Counted from the first letter of the stretch, positions 45,831-55,223 are shown. The stretch is DNA of 64,000 bases from Pseudoglutamicibacter albus (GCF_031458175.1 NZ_JAVDXX010000001.1:620001-684000), one strand, 5' to 3'. Numbers and translations are program-made. The notes: a model not told the origin generated them from the letters alone.

Positions 45831-46334
45831 ATGATGACTCAGCCTTCCCAGCCCGCCAAACGCTCCAAGCAGGCAGATTCTTCTCAGCAGGCGCACTCTT
45901 CCAACCAGGCGGAGCCTCGTGAGGTTCGCATGGTTGCTCCTGCATCTGTCAAAGTGACTGTGGCGATGCTTGGGTTGGAGGTCTTGGGGGTCGCGGCCGC
46001 TTTGATCATGTCGATCGTCAACCTCAATCAGCCGGGCCCGTTGAATATGCCGGGCCGCATCTTCATGTTGGTTCTGATTGCCGCGGCCGGTGCGGGTTTG
46101 TTAGTGACAGCGGTTCAGCATTACTTAGGTAAAGCGTTCACCCGCGCGATCATCGTGGTGTGGCAGCTGTTCCAGATCATCATTGGTGCCCAAGCGCTCG
46201 CCGGTGGCGGAGCGATGTTCGGCGGCGGTATCTGGTTGGGGCTTGCGATGGTGGTCACGGCCGCGGTTGCGTTGGTCATGGTTTTCTCCCCGGCCACGCG
46301 TTTGTACCTTTCGATCGACGACGTCCCACGCTGA
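45831..46334 (+). CDS. small four-helix membrane protein
   Basis: 167 residues from ATG 45831 (starting MMTQPSQPAKRSKQ), supported by the TAGAAT box; the frame is open back to 45768. A Gln/Ser-rich cytosolic head of about 35 residues is followed by four predicted membrane helices (about 42-62, 73-93, 103-125, 130-150). The last residues, TRLYLSIDDVPR, may be conserved. I recognise no family name. It lies alone between whiB1 and the FtsK-like gene, which converges on it. Confidence 0.78.
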   Translation: MMTQPSQPAKRSKQADSSQQAHSSNQAEPREVRMVAPASVKVTVAMLGLEVLGVAAALIMSIVNLNQPGPLNMPGRIFMLVLIAAAGAGLLVTAVQHYLGKAFTRAIIVVWQLFQIIIGAQALAGGGAMFGGGIWLGLAMVVTAAVALVMVFSPATRLYLSIDDVPR

Positions 46335-46412
46335 AACCTGCGAACACGGTTGGTGGGCGTCCGCTGTGTTCTAGCTGGTTCCTGCTCATCTTTTACGGCA
46401 CAGGTGAGCCCG

Positions 46413-49400
46413 TTACGGCACGTGTGAGGCGATGGCCCTGTAGGTTGCTTGATTGATGTTGACCAGCACGTGGCCGGGCTGCGTTGTGCTGGCCAGGGGT
46501 GGATTCCACCCGAGAGGCTCGTAGTCGCTGCCGTTCAACGGTGGGATAGCGATGGTGTGGGTACCTAGTGCTGTGCTGCGCCACCAGGGCATGAGGTAGG
46601 GCAAACGTGCGGGGGCGCTAGCGCCGAAGATGATGGGTTTGCCGTCCTTGATGCGGCGTTGGCATAGCGAGATGAGGCTGGGGCTGAGCGCTTCAGCGTT
46701 GTCGATGACCCAGATTGTTTTTTCTTCCTGATCTTCTTCGGGCTCGTGAGAGGTTGCTTCAGGGTCGATGCGCTCGACCGTATAGCCGCTGCACCATGCA
46801 TTGATGAGCGTGTTGCGTGCACGGTCATCAGCGCCGATCACTAGCCCGGCTGGTCTGGCTTGCACGAGCACGGGAGTCTGCGAGGGAATTAGGGTGATAT
46901 GCAGCGACGGGGCTGATCTTTCTAGGGTGGGCTGGGTAAGACCGCCGAGCGTGACGGTGTGCGGGGTGCGGTTCTCATCCCAGCGGTGGGGGTTATCCGC
47001 CAGTTGTGGTTCTGTGTCAGCGGTTGGTAGTTGAATTGCCAGCCCGTCGGCCGGCAGCGAGGCAGAACTGAGCACTCCGCGGCCTGGTAAGGAGGGGACG
47101 GGTCGGATGCGGGGCCATATGTGGCGGGCTTCAGCGGGGACTGCGAACGGCAGGTAGATCCGGTGGGTGAGCGTGGTGAAGATCCGTGAGGTCGCGAGAT
47201 CTCGCCCGCCGTTGATGATGATCCCGATTTCGCCTTTGAGCGCGAGCTCCCGTACCGCGTGCTCCCTGTAGTTTGCTGCGCGCTCGGATGGGTCTGACCA
47301 CCAGCTGTGTGGCGAGATGATCCAAAGCGTTGGCGGGACACCCGCGTGAGCATCGGCGGTTGCGTTCGGGAAGCGGCCGTTTTTCAGTTCTCGGAGCACC
47401 TCTGTTGCGAGGCTGGTCTGGTCGGGACCGACATAACAGCCCCACGCATGCTTGGTTGAGCGCAGTAGTCCGAGGCCGTCGAGCACGATGACCGAAGAGG
47501 CAGAAGGGCCGCGCCCACTTGTGTTGCCATCAAGAGCAGCGTTAGTAGCAAGGTCAGTCTTGGCAGCAAGATCAGCGTTGGTAGCAAGATCAGTTGCGTT
47601 GCCTCCAAGAATGTGGGCGAGGCCTCGGATGACGGTGGCGTCTTCATTGCCATCGGCTCCGCACATCCCGATCGAATACGGCATCGGCGGCGCGAACTCC
47701 GTGATTCTCACCTGGGGCGTGTTCATGAGCCCCAGCGGAAGCTCTGCATCCGGCGAGGATCTGGCTGTGAAGAGCTCGTGCGGGCAGACTGTCTCAGGTA
47801 AAGGTGGCGGAATGAGGGCGTCGGACAGTTGCTGCGGTGCCCGGGCAAGGATCCGTTCCAGGCGTTGAGCAAGCGTAGGTATCCCTCCGCCGCACACCTC
47901 GCGAGCTGAAATATCAGTGACCCGCGGGCCAAGGACACCGACACGTAGCGTGGGTGGCGCGTCGCTGGTGGGCTCCACGAGCCCATGAATCAACGGGCTA
48001 CCGGAGGAAGAAATAATGACGCTTCCGGGCTCCGAAGCCGATATCTGCGCGGCGGCGGGAGAATTGATGAGTGACATCGAATCAGCGGCGTCCACAAGCC
48101 TGAGGCACATCACGAGCGAAATGTTCGCCTTGATCTCAGGAGTCACGATTCCCTGCGGCCGCTGGGTGGCCAAGACTAAATGCAGACCTAATGCACGCCC
48201 GAGCGTGGCTAGACGCATGATGTCGGTCAAGATGCTCGGGTGGTCTTGGGCGAGAATCCTGAATTCGTCAATCATCAGGATCAGCCGGGGCGGGGCATGC
48301 TCAAGCTCGGAAATGTCTGCGACTGAGGCCTCGTTCAACAGTTCTTCACGGCGGGTCAGCTCGACCCGCAGAGCCTCCACGATCCGGTAGATCTCACTTC
48401 CGTCAAGGTCAGTGACGCACGTTTCGATGTGCGGCAGCGCTTCAAGATCGCTGAAGGTTGCTCCACCTTTGAAATCGACGAGCGCAAGCCGTAGCTCTTC
48501 GGGGGAGTAACGGTCAGCCAGCCCGAGCACCCACGAACGTAGAAGTTCTGACTTGCCCGAGCCCGTGGTTCCTGCGATGAGGGCATGCGGCCCGTCCTTG
48601 ACGATATCAATAACGAGCGGCGCACCGGCCGAGGTTATCCCCAAATCGGTAGCCACACCGTACCTGGCATCAGCGGTTTCGACGGGTGCGTCGGTACTGT
48701 GAGGCTCATCGGTACTGTGAGGCTCGCCGCTGCTGTGGGGTGACCCACCGATATCAGGCGTGCTGCCCAGCTGTGCAGCATCACCCTGCTGTGAAGCATC
48801 GCTCTGCTGCGAACCACTGTTGTGTTGATAGGTCAGTGCCGCGTGGTCAAGCGCATCAAAGCTGATGGTGTCAGGGCAGAAATCCTGCCGTGTCCCCTCG
48901 CTCAGCACCACAGCTTGTGGCCCAGCCGCACTGGACTCAGCGCACGAAATAACCCAATCACCAGGCAACGCGACACCCTCAGAGGCCAGAGAGCTACGCG
49001 TTTCAAGCTTCACCGTAACCGCCGACTGCACCGCGCCTGAACCCTGCGCTGCCCCTGAAGGCTGCGCTGCGCTAGGAGAGTGCGTTGCGCTAGGAGAATG
49101 CGCGGCGGATGAGGGGAACGCACTGCCTGGCGGGATGAGCAGGCATTCATAAGAGTTCACTGCGCTATCGAAGCGCACGCCATTTATACCCAGTAGACGG
49201 GCAGGTAAACGCGAAGAAGCCGGCAACACCATGCCCCACCCCGCAGGTATTCCACGCTCCAAGAAAGACACAACGACCGCGCTCAACACCTCAAGGCAAC
49301 GCGCAGGCGGCCCGCAGATCGTCACCGTCGCGCCGGGTTGTACATGCACAACCGCCGGCCACTCAACAGGCTTACGTCGCAACCTAGAGGACAGCGCAAC

Positions 49401-50309
49401 ACTGCTTGGCTCACCGTTGACCGTCAGCCGAATACGTCGCTCGCGCACACTCCCGATACGTAGGCTAAGTGTCTGCGCGCTCGCCGAACCCCCTCCGCTC
49501 CACGCTGCCGCACCCCTCGCGCCCTGCTGTTGTGAACCGAGATGAGAAGACCTCTGATGCCACGACGCGACAATTCGTGCGGGAGTAGGCGCGTGACGGC
49601 GCAGAGTCTCGATGTGCTGCCAGGCTCGCTGCCGTAGCGTGCGGCGATAGCGCCGCCGGTCCGCGATGTTCTGCCCGACCATAAATGATCCGGTCAAAAC
49701 CCCCAAAGCACCGAAAACCATCATGAACCACGATCCCAACGCGACCCAAAGAACAATCCCAATCCCCAAAGGCGCGATAGCCATGACCAAACCCAGCCAC
49801 GGGAACCGCGGTGGGGCCTGCATCGAAACATCAAGCCCCTGCGGCAACGGCCCAGAACCACGCTGCCGCCGCACAGCAACCACCAGCCGCAACGTCGTGT
49901 CACCAACCGTCACCGTATCCGCATCAGTAACACCGCGAGCACTGCTACCCGAGGAAACGCGCTCGCCGTTGATGGTGACCTCGCCATCGAGTGCTGTGAC
50001 GGTGATGCCGGTCGGGTCCACTCGTAGCAGTGCGTGTTCGCGGGAGGTAGTGGGGTCGTTGAGTTGGATTCTTCCTGGTCCTCGGCCGATGAGGGATTCG
50101 CCGCGGGGTAGTGGGAACACGGTTCCGCTGTCGGGGCCTGAGTCCACGATGAGGTGGAGTGTGTCTCGGTGCCGGTGTGAGGCATTCTTGCTGCGCCCGG
50201 TGGTGGTGTTTGTGTCTTCTAGGAGCAAATGTTTCAGATATTGCGCGGCGTCTTTCCGAAGACCCGGAAGCTGAAATACGCGTGGGTTTCGTGGATCGAG
50301 CAGCAACAT
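46413..50309 (-). CDS. FHA-TM-FtsK/SpoIIIE ATPase, EssC/EccC-like, orphan
   Basis: 1298 residues from ATG 50309, with AGGAG nine bases upstream. An FHA domain (about 50-145; SLIGRGPG, RIQLNDPTTSREHALL) precedes two membrane helices (about 165-210), a layout like EssC of type VII secretion. The main FtsK/SpoIIIE ATPase has Walker A GTTGSGKSE near 583, DFKGG, Walker B LILMIDEF near 682 and LVLATQRPQGI. The C-terminal 450 residues look like a degenerate second ATPase lacking a P-loop (WVIDNAEALSP remains). Several hydrophilic repeats interrupt it (SPSATHSPSAAQ, GEPHSTDEPHSTD, TDLATNADLAAKTDLATN). No WXG100 or EccB/D/E genes are nearby, and the tad operon is divergent. Confidence 0.85.
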   Translation of the reverse strand: MLLLDPRNPRVFQLPGLRKDAAQYLKHLLLEDTNTTTGRSKNASHRHRDTLHLIVDSGPDSGTVFPLPRGESLIGRGPGRIQLNDPTTSREHALLRVDPTGITVTALDGEVTINGERVSSGSSARGVTDADTVTVGDTTLRLVVAVRRQRGSGPLPQGLDVSMQAPPRFPWLGLVMAIAPLGIGIVLWVALGSWFMMVFGALGVLTGSFMVGQNIADRRRYRRTLRQRAWQHIETLRRHAPTPARIVASWHQRSSHLGSQQQGARGAAAWSGGGSASAQTLSLRIGSVRERRIRLTVNGEPSSVALSSRLRRKPVEWPAVVHVQPGATVTICGPPARCLEVLSAVVVSFLERGIPAGWGMVLPASSRLPARLLGINGVRFDSAVNSYECLLIPPGSAFPSSAAHSPSATHSPSAAQPSGAAQGSGAVQSAVTVKLETRSSLASEGVALPGDWVISCAESSAAGPQAVVLSEGTRQDFCPDTISFDALDHAALTYQHNSGSQQSDASQQGDAAQLGSTPDIGGSPHSSGEPHSTDEPHSTDAPVETADARYGVATDLGITSAGAPLVIDIVKDGPHALIAGTTGSGKSELLRSWVLGLADRYSPEELRLALVDFKGGATFSDLEALPHIETCVTDLDGSEIYRIVEALRVELTRREELLNEASVADISELEHAPPRLILMIDEFRILAQDHPSILTDIMRLATLGRALGLHLVLATQRPQGIVTPEIKANISLVMCLRLVDAADSMSLINSPAAAQISASEPGSVIISSSGSPLIHGLVEPTSDAPPTLRVGVLGPRVTDISAREVCGGGIPTLAQRLERILARAPQQLSDALIPPPLPETVCPHELFTARSSPDAELPLGLMNTPQVRITEFAPPMPYSIGMCGADGNEDATVIRGLAHILGGNATDLATNADLAAKTDLATNAALDGNTSGRGPSASSVIVLDGLGLLRSTKHAWGCYVGPDQTSLATEVLRELKNGRFPNATADAHAGVPPTLWIISPHSWWSDPSERAANYREHAVRELALKGEIGIIINGGRDLATSRIFTTLTHRIYLPFAVPAEARHIWPRIRPVPSLPGRGVLSSASLPADGLAIQLPTADTEPQLADNPHRWDENRTPHTVTLGGLTQPTLERSAPSLHITLIPSQTPVLVQARPAGLVIGADDRARNTLINAWCSGYTVERIDPEATSHEPEEDQEEKTIWVIDNAEALSPSLISLCQRRIKDGKPIIFGASAPARLPYLMPWWRSTALGTHTIAIPPLNGSDYEPLGWNPPLASTTQPGHVLVNINQATYRAIASHVP

Positions 50310-50593
50310 GGTGGGGAACTCCTGGGTGAAATCATTGAATTTCCGTGGTTGAAGACAACGTACTGAAGAACCGGCTGTGGGCTCCCTGTGAGTTGCTCTG
50401 GTGTGGATAAGCTCCGTTATCCACATCTTTTTATTTAGTGCTTGCAACCGGTGCGTGTGTGCTTTTAGGGTCATGATCAAACACTGAGAAAAATTCGCCG
50501 CAAGAATTCGCTATGAAACTCAGCGAGACAGGATTCGCTGAAAAGAATTCCCTGATTCACATCACATGAGACAACACGCGTGAGGGGTGGAAC
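50310..50593. promoter_or_regulatory. divergent promoter region of the EssC-like gene and tad operon
   Basis: 284 bp with no supported gene. It is AT-richer than the flanks (about 50400-50580), includes GGGGTGG before the tad start and AGGAG before the EssC-like start, and can hold promoters in both directions. Confidence 0.5.
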
Positions 50594-51823
50594 ATGAGTG
50601 AGATCGCTTCGATGATCGAACGTGATGTTCGCCAGCAGATGCGCCGGGATGGGGTAGACCCGGTGACTGCTCCAGCACACGTGCGCGCGCTGGTGGCGCA
50701 GGCACTTGAAGACTATGACCTGCGCACGCTCACGGAGTCGCTGACCCCGTTGAAGCGTCGTGATGATGTTGAGCGCCGCATCGTTGATTCGCTCATCGGG
50801 CTTGGCCCGTTGCAAGTGTTTATGGACGATCCTGAGGTTGAAGAGATCTGGCTTAACGGCCCGGATAGGGTGTTCGTTGCCCGTTCCGGGGTTGCGTCGC
50901 TGACCCCGGTCAGGATGACCCAGGACGAGCTACGTTCGCTGGTGGACCGCATGCTGGCTGGAACCAACCGCCGCGTCGATTTGTCCTCCCCGTTCGTTGA
51001 CGCTGCATTGCCGGACGGCTCCCGGCTTCACATCGCGATCCCTGACATCACGCGTTCAGCGTGGATGGTCAACATCCGTAAATTCGTGGCTCAGGCCCAT
51101 CGTTTGAGCGATATGGTGCGGCTCGGCTCGCTCAGCAACAGCGCGGCAGCGTTTCTGGACGCGTGTGTGCAAGCCGGGCTCAACATCGTGGTGTCCGGGG
51201 CAACTGGCGCGGGAAAGACCACGATGCTGAACGCGCTTTCCGCCTCGATCGGGGCGCGGGAACGCGTCATCACTGTGGAGGAAGTCTTTGAACTCAAGGT
51301 CCCGTTGCGTGACGTGGTCGGAATGCAGTGCCGCCCAGCCAACCTCGATGGAGTCGGAGAGATCACGCTACGGCGGCTCGTAAAGGAAGCGTTGCGGATG
51401 CGGCCAGACCGGATCATGGTCGGGGAAGTGCGAGAGGCTGAGAGTTTCGACTTATTGCTTGCCCTCAATGCAGGCCTGCCTGGGATGGCTACGATCCACG
51501 CGAACTCGGCGCGAGAAGCAATCAGCAAAATGTGTTCCCTGCCTTTGCTTGCCGGTGCAAATATCTCCCAAGAGTTCGTGGTTCCGACCGTGGCATCGAC
51601 AATGCACGTGGTGGTGCACTGCTACCGCACCCCAGCCGGCGAGCGCGGGGTCGAGGAGATCGTGATGCTCAAAGGTTCGGACGGGCAGGGAGTTATCGAG
51701 ACTTCCACGATTTTCAAGCGTTCCCGCGGTGAGCTGCTTCCCAACCGTGATGCTGACCCGGCGCACGCTCGTTTCGCGGCCCGCGGGGTCGATCCACGCA
51801 TGTTTTTGGTGGAGCGGCTATGA
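50594..51823 (+). CDS. cpaF: CpaF/TadA pilus assembly ATPase
   Basis: 409 residues. The secretion ATPase core has Walker A GATGAGKTTMLNAL (about 204), the Asp box, Walker B RMRPDRIMVGEVREAE and the His box GMATIHANSA. It powers assembly of Flp/Tad pili in the cytoplasmic membrane. GGGGTGG lies just before the ATG. It heads the operon; the usual tadZ/cpaE and cpaB genes are missing. The stop overlaps tadB. Confidence 0.93.
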   Translation: MSEIASMIERDVRQQMRRDGVDPVTAPAHVRALVAQALEDYDLRTLTESLTPLKRRDDVERRIVDSLIGLGPLQVFMDDPEVEEIWLNGPDRVFVARSGVASLTPVRMTQDELRSLVDRMLAGTNRRVDLSSPFVDAALPDGSRLHIAIPDITRSAWMVNIRKFVAQAHRLSDMVRLGSLSNSAAAFLDACVQAGLNIVVSGATGAGKTTMLNALSASIGARERVITVEEVFELKVPLRDVVGMQCRPANLDGVGEITLRRLVKEALRMRPDRIMVGEVREAESFDLLLALNAGLPGMATIHANSAREAISKMCSLPLLAGANISQEFVVPTVASTMHVVVHCYRTPAGERGVEEIVMLKGSDGQGVIETSTIFKRSRGELLPNRDADPAHARFAARGVDPRMFLVERL

Positions 51824-52674
51824 GCGCGATTCTTGGGTTGACGCTTGGGCTGGGCCTGTTGCTGATTTGGCAGTCCGGTTTTCCAACGCGTGGTGGGAAG
51901 AAGTCCTTAACCTCGGTGAGTAGGTTGCGCCGGACTATGGACCGGGCCGGGTTGCAGCACGTGACCACGGTGACGTTTCTGCTCATTAGTAGTTGCATCG
52001 TGGTGGTAGCCACGGGCATCTATCTGTTGGTGACCTCAACTCTCACGGTGTCGCTGGTGCTCGCGGGGATCACCGCGGTCTTGCCGTCGTGGTGGTTGCG
52101 GCACAAAGCCGATCAACGTAGTAAGGCTTTGCGGGAGACATGGCCTGATGTCGTGGACCATCTGCGTTCGGCGGTGCGTGCCGGGTTACCGTTGAATGAA
52201 GCGCTGGCACAATTGAGTTTCGAGGGGCCGAAAGAGCTTCAGCCAGCGTTTAGGGCCTATGCGGCGGACCTCAAGGTCACCGCCAACATGGAAGAAACGC
52301 TCGACCGGCTCGCGCAGCGACTAGCTGACCCTGTGGCTGACCGCATCATCAGCGCAGTCAAACTCACCCGCGAGGTGGGTGGGGCCGATGTCAGCGTCAT
52401 GCTCACCACGCTATCGGGTTTCTTGCGCACTGATGCGCGCACGCGAGGGGAACTCGAAGCTCGGCAGTCGTGGACAGTCAACGCTGCACGGCTGGCGATC
52501 TGCGCGCCGTGGGTCATCCTGTTGGTTCTCTGCCTCGAACCACGCGTAGCGCAGGCGTACTCGACACCAGTCGGGCTCATGGTTCTGCTTGGCGGAGCGC
52601 TCGTGGCTGTGGTGAGCTACCGCATTATGATGCGGATTGCGCGTCTCCCTGAACCTCAGCGGGTGATCGCTTGA
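51820..52674 (+). CDS. TadB-like inner-membrane platform protein
   Basis: 284 residues with a type II secretion F (GspF-like) domain (about 105-230: LRETWPDVVDHLRSAVRAGLPLNEALAQL). Membrane helices lie near 3-20, 60-100 and 220-270. It forms the platform for pilus assembly together with TadC. ATG overlaps the cpaF stop, and the stop overlaps tadC (TTGA). Confidence 0.9.
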   Translation: MSAILGLTLGLGLLLIWQSGFPTRGGKKSLTSVSRLRRTMDRAGLQHVTTVTFLLISSCIVVVATGIYLLVTSTLTVSLVLAGITAVLPSWWLRHKADQRSKALRETWPDVVDHLRSAVRAGLPLNEALAQLSFEGPKELQPAFRAYAADLKVTANMEETLDRLAQRLADPVADRIISAVKLTREVGGADVSVMLTTLSGFLRTDARTRGELEARQSWTVNAARLAICAPWVILLVLCLEPRVAQAYSTPVGLMVLLGGALVAVVSYRIMMRIARLPEPQRVIA

Positions 52675-53618
52675 ACCTGTTCATTGCTTGCGCCCTGCTC
52701 ACACTCACCGGCTTAGCCGGCATCGGATTCATCATCGATTTCATATTGCGAGGTAGAACCCTTCCGATCAGCGACAGGATCGCGGCCCAGTTCGGCGCCC
52801 GTACGCCCCGGCCGTGGAGCTGGGGCGTGCTCAACCCACTGAGATACCTCTCGTCATCAGCCGCACGGGCGGCCCGATACAACAGCGCAACCCGCAACAG
52901 CACGTACCCGGCGGGCCCACACATCGCGATGCGGGATCGGAAAATCGCGGCCATGCTCACCGCCGCCGGCCTCGACATCAGCGTGGCCGAACACAAACAA
53001 CACAGGCTCATTGCCTCACTCGTCATGGCAGGGGCCGCCGGAACCATCTTCATAGCGCTCAGCACCCGGCAAAGCATCCAGCCCATAGCCGCGATCATCG
53101 CAGTCATCGCAAGCGCAATCGCCGGCGCCTGGATCGTAGACACCCGCGTCAACCAACGCATCAAACAACGCCGACGAGCCGCGATCGAGCAATGGCCAGA
53201 GTTCATTGAACTCGTAGCGCTCGCCGTTGCGGCAGGCGATGGCATGCGTTCAGCGATCGCCCGGGTAGGGAATCAGTTCCCTGGCGTATTGGGGGAGCGG
53301 ATCCGCGACATGCTGATCCAGATGCGCGTGAACGGAAACGTTGGTGAAGCACTCGTTGAATTCGCGGCAGAACTTGAGAGCACCACGGTCCAACGGTGCG
53401 CATCCACCGTGAGTGTTGCGGCGGAGCGCGGAACCCCTCTGGCCGCGGTTTTACGGGATCAAGCCGCAGATGCCCGGGAATCAGCTCGGCGGGACCTTAT
53501 GGAAACAGCGGGCAAACGTGAGCTCGGGATGCTGTTGCCCGTGGTGTTTGGTGTCTTGCCGCTCTCCGTGGTTTTCGCAGTGTTCCCGGGGCTGAGCCTG
53601 CTCACGATGTCTGTATAG
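52671..53618 (+). CDS. TadC-like inner-membrane platform protein
   Basis: 315 residues from TTG 52671, coupled to tadB. A GspF-like domain (about 165-290: IEQWPEFIELVALAVAAGDGMRSAI, LRDQAADARESARRDLMETAGKRE) follows an N-terminal pair of helices, and the protein ends in a hydrophobic segment. With TadB it forms the inner-membrane complex of the Tad pilus. Confidence 0.9.
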   Translation: MNLFIACALLTLTGLAGIGFIIDFILRGRTLPISDRIAAQFGARTPRPWSWGVLNPLRYLSSSAARAARYNSATRNSTYPAGPHIAMRDRKIAAMLTAAGLDISVAEHKQHRLIASLVMAGAAGTIFIALSTRQSIQPIAAIIAVIASAIAGAWIVDTRVNQRIKQRRRAAIEQWPEFIELVALAVAAGDGMRSAIARVGNQFPGVLGERIRDMLIQMRVNGNVGEALVEFAAELESTTVQRCASTVSVAAERGTPLAAVLRDQAADARESARRDLMETAGKRELGMLLPVVFGVLPLSVVFAVFPGLSLLTMSV

Positions 53619-53651
53619 AAACGTTGTATTCAGAAGTGAAAGGAATCAATC

Positions 53652-53888
53652 ATGAACAACAAATTCGCTCGTTCACGGGTGGGTTCAGCCGTCACGGCCG
53701 CGTTGGTGAAGTTCTCGGCACTCATTGCCGGGGCAGCACCCGATGAGGACCGTGAACGCGGTGACGTTCCAGGCTGGGTTCTGGTGACTCTCATGTCGGC
53801 TCTGCTGGTTGCAGCGATCTACGCGGTCGCAGGCCCAGCTTTGATCAAGCTGTTCAACGATGCGATCGGTAAGGTCGGCGGCATGTGA
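53652..53888 (+). CDS. Flp-like pilin candidate
   Basis: 78 residues with a charged head (residues 1-40) and one hydrophobic helix (WVLVTLMSALLVAAIYAVAGPALI) ending in a short tail. The position right after tadC is where flp pilins occur. A possible prepilin cleavage site is RG-DVPGWVLV; the usual Glu at +5 and Tyr at +6 of Flp pilins are not present, so this is a variant or pseudopilin. AAAGGAAT lies before the ATG. Confidence 0.72.
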   Translation: MNNKFARSRVGSAVTAALVKFSALIAGAAPDEDRERGDVPGWVLVTLMSALLVAAIYAVAGPALIKLFNDAIGKVGGM

Positions 53889-54304
53889 TGGTGATGTGTG
53901 AGAGCCAAGAGGCGGGCGCTGGAGGCGGCCAAGAGCATCCGGAGCGGGGTTCCTCTGTAGCAGAGACAGCGATGATCATGGGACTCGTCGCGCTCTTATT
54001 CGTCGGAATGATCCAGCTCGCGGTGTTCCTGCATTGGCGCAACATGGCGGCAGACGCAGCAACCCACGGGGCGCGCTTTGGCGCGTTCCCGGACCAATCA
54101 GCGAGCGCAGGAGCGCAACGAGCTCAAGAACTGCTGGACTCATCACTGCAGCCAGGTATGGGACAAGCCAATGCCGAACTCATCAGCCGAGACTACGGGC
54201 CAGCAGTCAAAGTCACCGTTACCGTTCGCGTACCGATCCTAGGGTTCCTGCCCGCGCCGTTCGAATACTCGACCAACGCGGTTGTAACCAAAGCGACGTT
54301 CTAA
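53885..54304 (+). CDS. TadE-like pseudopilin
   Basis: 139 residues; the GTG at 53885 overlaps the pilin stop, and in-frame ATGs at 53888 and 53894 are alternatives. The N-terminal ERGSSVAETAMIMGLVALLF is the TadE motif (charged residue, then helix) with Glu after the expected processing site. HWRNMAADAATHGARFGAF continues the family pattern. TadE proteins are minor pseudopilins. It overlaps the next gene by one base (TAATG). Confidence 0.82.
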   Translation: MMVMCESQEAGAGGGQEHPERGSSVAETAMIMGLVALLFVGMIQLAVFLHWRNMAADAATHGARFGAFPDQSASAGAQRAQELLDSSLQPGMGQANAELISRDYGPAVKVTVTVRVPILGFLPAPFEYSTNAVVTKATF

Positions 54305-54795
54305 TGCCCGCCACAACGCAGAACACAGCGCTTGAATGCAACGAACCCAACGAGACGGCGGCGGGGCAGGATCGGGGTAGCGCGATCATCGAATTCGTTG
54401 GTCTAGCGATCTTGCTTGCGATCCCGCTGATGTATCTGATGATCGCAGTCGCGATGGTTCAGGCGGGCAACCTCGCCGCGGTCGCGGCATCCGATCAAGC
54501 CGCCCGCATCATGACCAACAACGGTTCCACGCAGGACCAAGATGCTCCTGGGGCGCGTCCGCCTGGAACACGTGCCCAAGCCGAACACGCGATCGCGGAT
54601 GTCATGCACGGCTACGGCATCAACCCGGACAATGCGCGGCTCACCCTTACATGCTCGGGGCAATGCCCCGGACCAGGCTCACTCATCACTGCACGCGTGG
54701 ACGTTGACGTTCCGCTACCTTTCCTGCCCGAAGGCGTCCGGGGGATAGTGAAGGCACAGTCTGAGACCTCGATGCTGATAGGAGGAGCCGAATGA
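54304..54795 (+). CDS. TadE/TadG-like pseudopilin
   Basis: 163 residues from ATG 54304. DRGSAIIEFVGLAILLAIPLMYLM again fits the TadE-like leader and helix with Glu at the key place. The outer part has two Cys residues (LTCSGQCPG) that may form a disulfide. It is coupled to neighbours on both sides. Confidence 0.8.
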   Translation: MPATTQNTALECNEPNETAAGQDRGSAIIEFVGLAILLAIPLMYLMIAVAMVQAGNLAAVAASDQAARIMTNNGSTQDQDAPGARPPGTRAQAEHAIADVMHGYGINPDNARLTLTCSGQCPGPGSLITARVDVDVPLPFLPEGVRGIVKAQSETSMLIGGAE

Positions 54796-55223
54796 CCGCC
54801 TCGAAAACAGAGGAGGAAGGCCGCATCACCGTCATGGTCGCGGGCCTGCTCGGGCTCCTCATCGCGGTGCTCGCGGTAACCTCAGCTTTGAATCACGTCG
54901 CGATCTCTCAACGGAAACTCACCTCGATCGCTGACTCGGTCACAAGCTCCGCAGTCTTGAGCAAATCCCAAGCCAAAGCGATTCAAGAAACCGGCCACCC
55001 GGATGTTTCCGCCGCACGCGCCGACATCGAAGCGCAGCTACGGCGCATCCCACTGCCAGACCAACTGGATAACCTGCGGATCGACAACATCGAATTCAAA
55101 GGAGAATCGCTCACACTCCACGTTAACATGTCCGCAACCACCAGGATCCCGATTCTAGGCGGCATGCTGCCCGGCACCACCCACGTACACACCCACTCCT
55201 TCAGTCGGGTGGAAATGCGTTAA
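54792..55223 (+). CDS. TadG-like pilus-associated protein
   Basis: 143 residues with one N-terminal helix (ITVMVAGLLGLLIAVLAVTSALNHVA) preceded by an acidic head. The rest, ending in RIPILGGMLPGTTHVHTHSFSR, is extracellular. It matches the third TadE/G-like gene of actinobacterial tad clusters. ATG overlaps the preceding stop; it ends the operon. Confidence 0.78.
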   Translation: MTASKTEEEGRITVMVAGLLGLLIAVLAVTSALNHVAISQRKLTSIADSVTSSAVLSKSQAKAIQETGHPDVSAARADIEAQLRRIPLPDQLDNLRIDNIEFKGESLTLHVNMSATTRIPILGGMLPGTTHVHTHSFSRVEMR

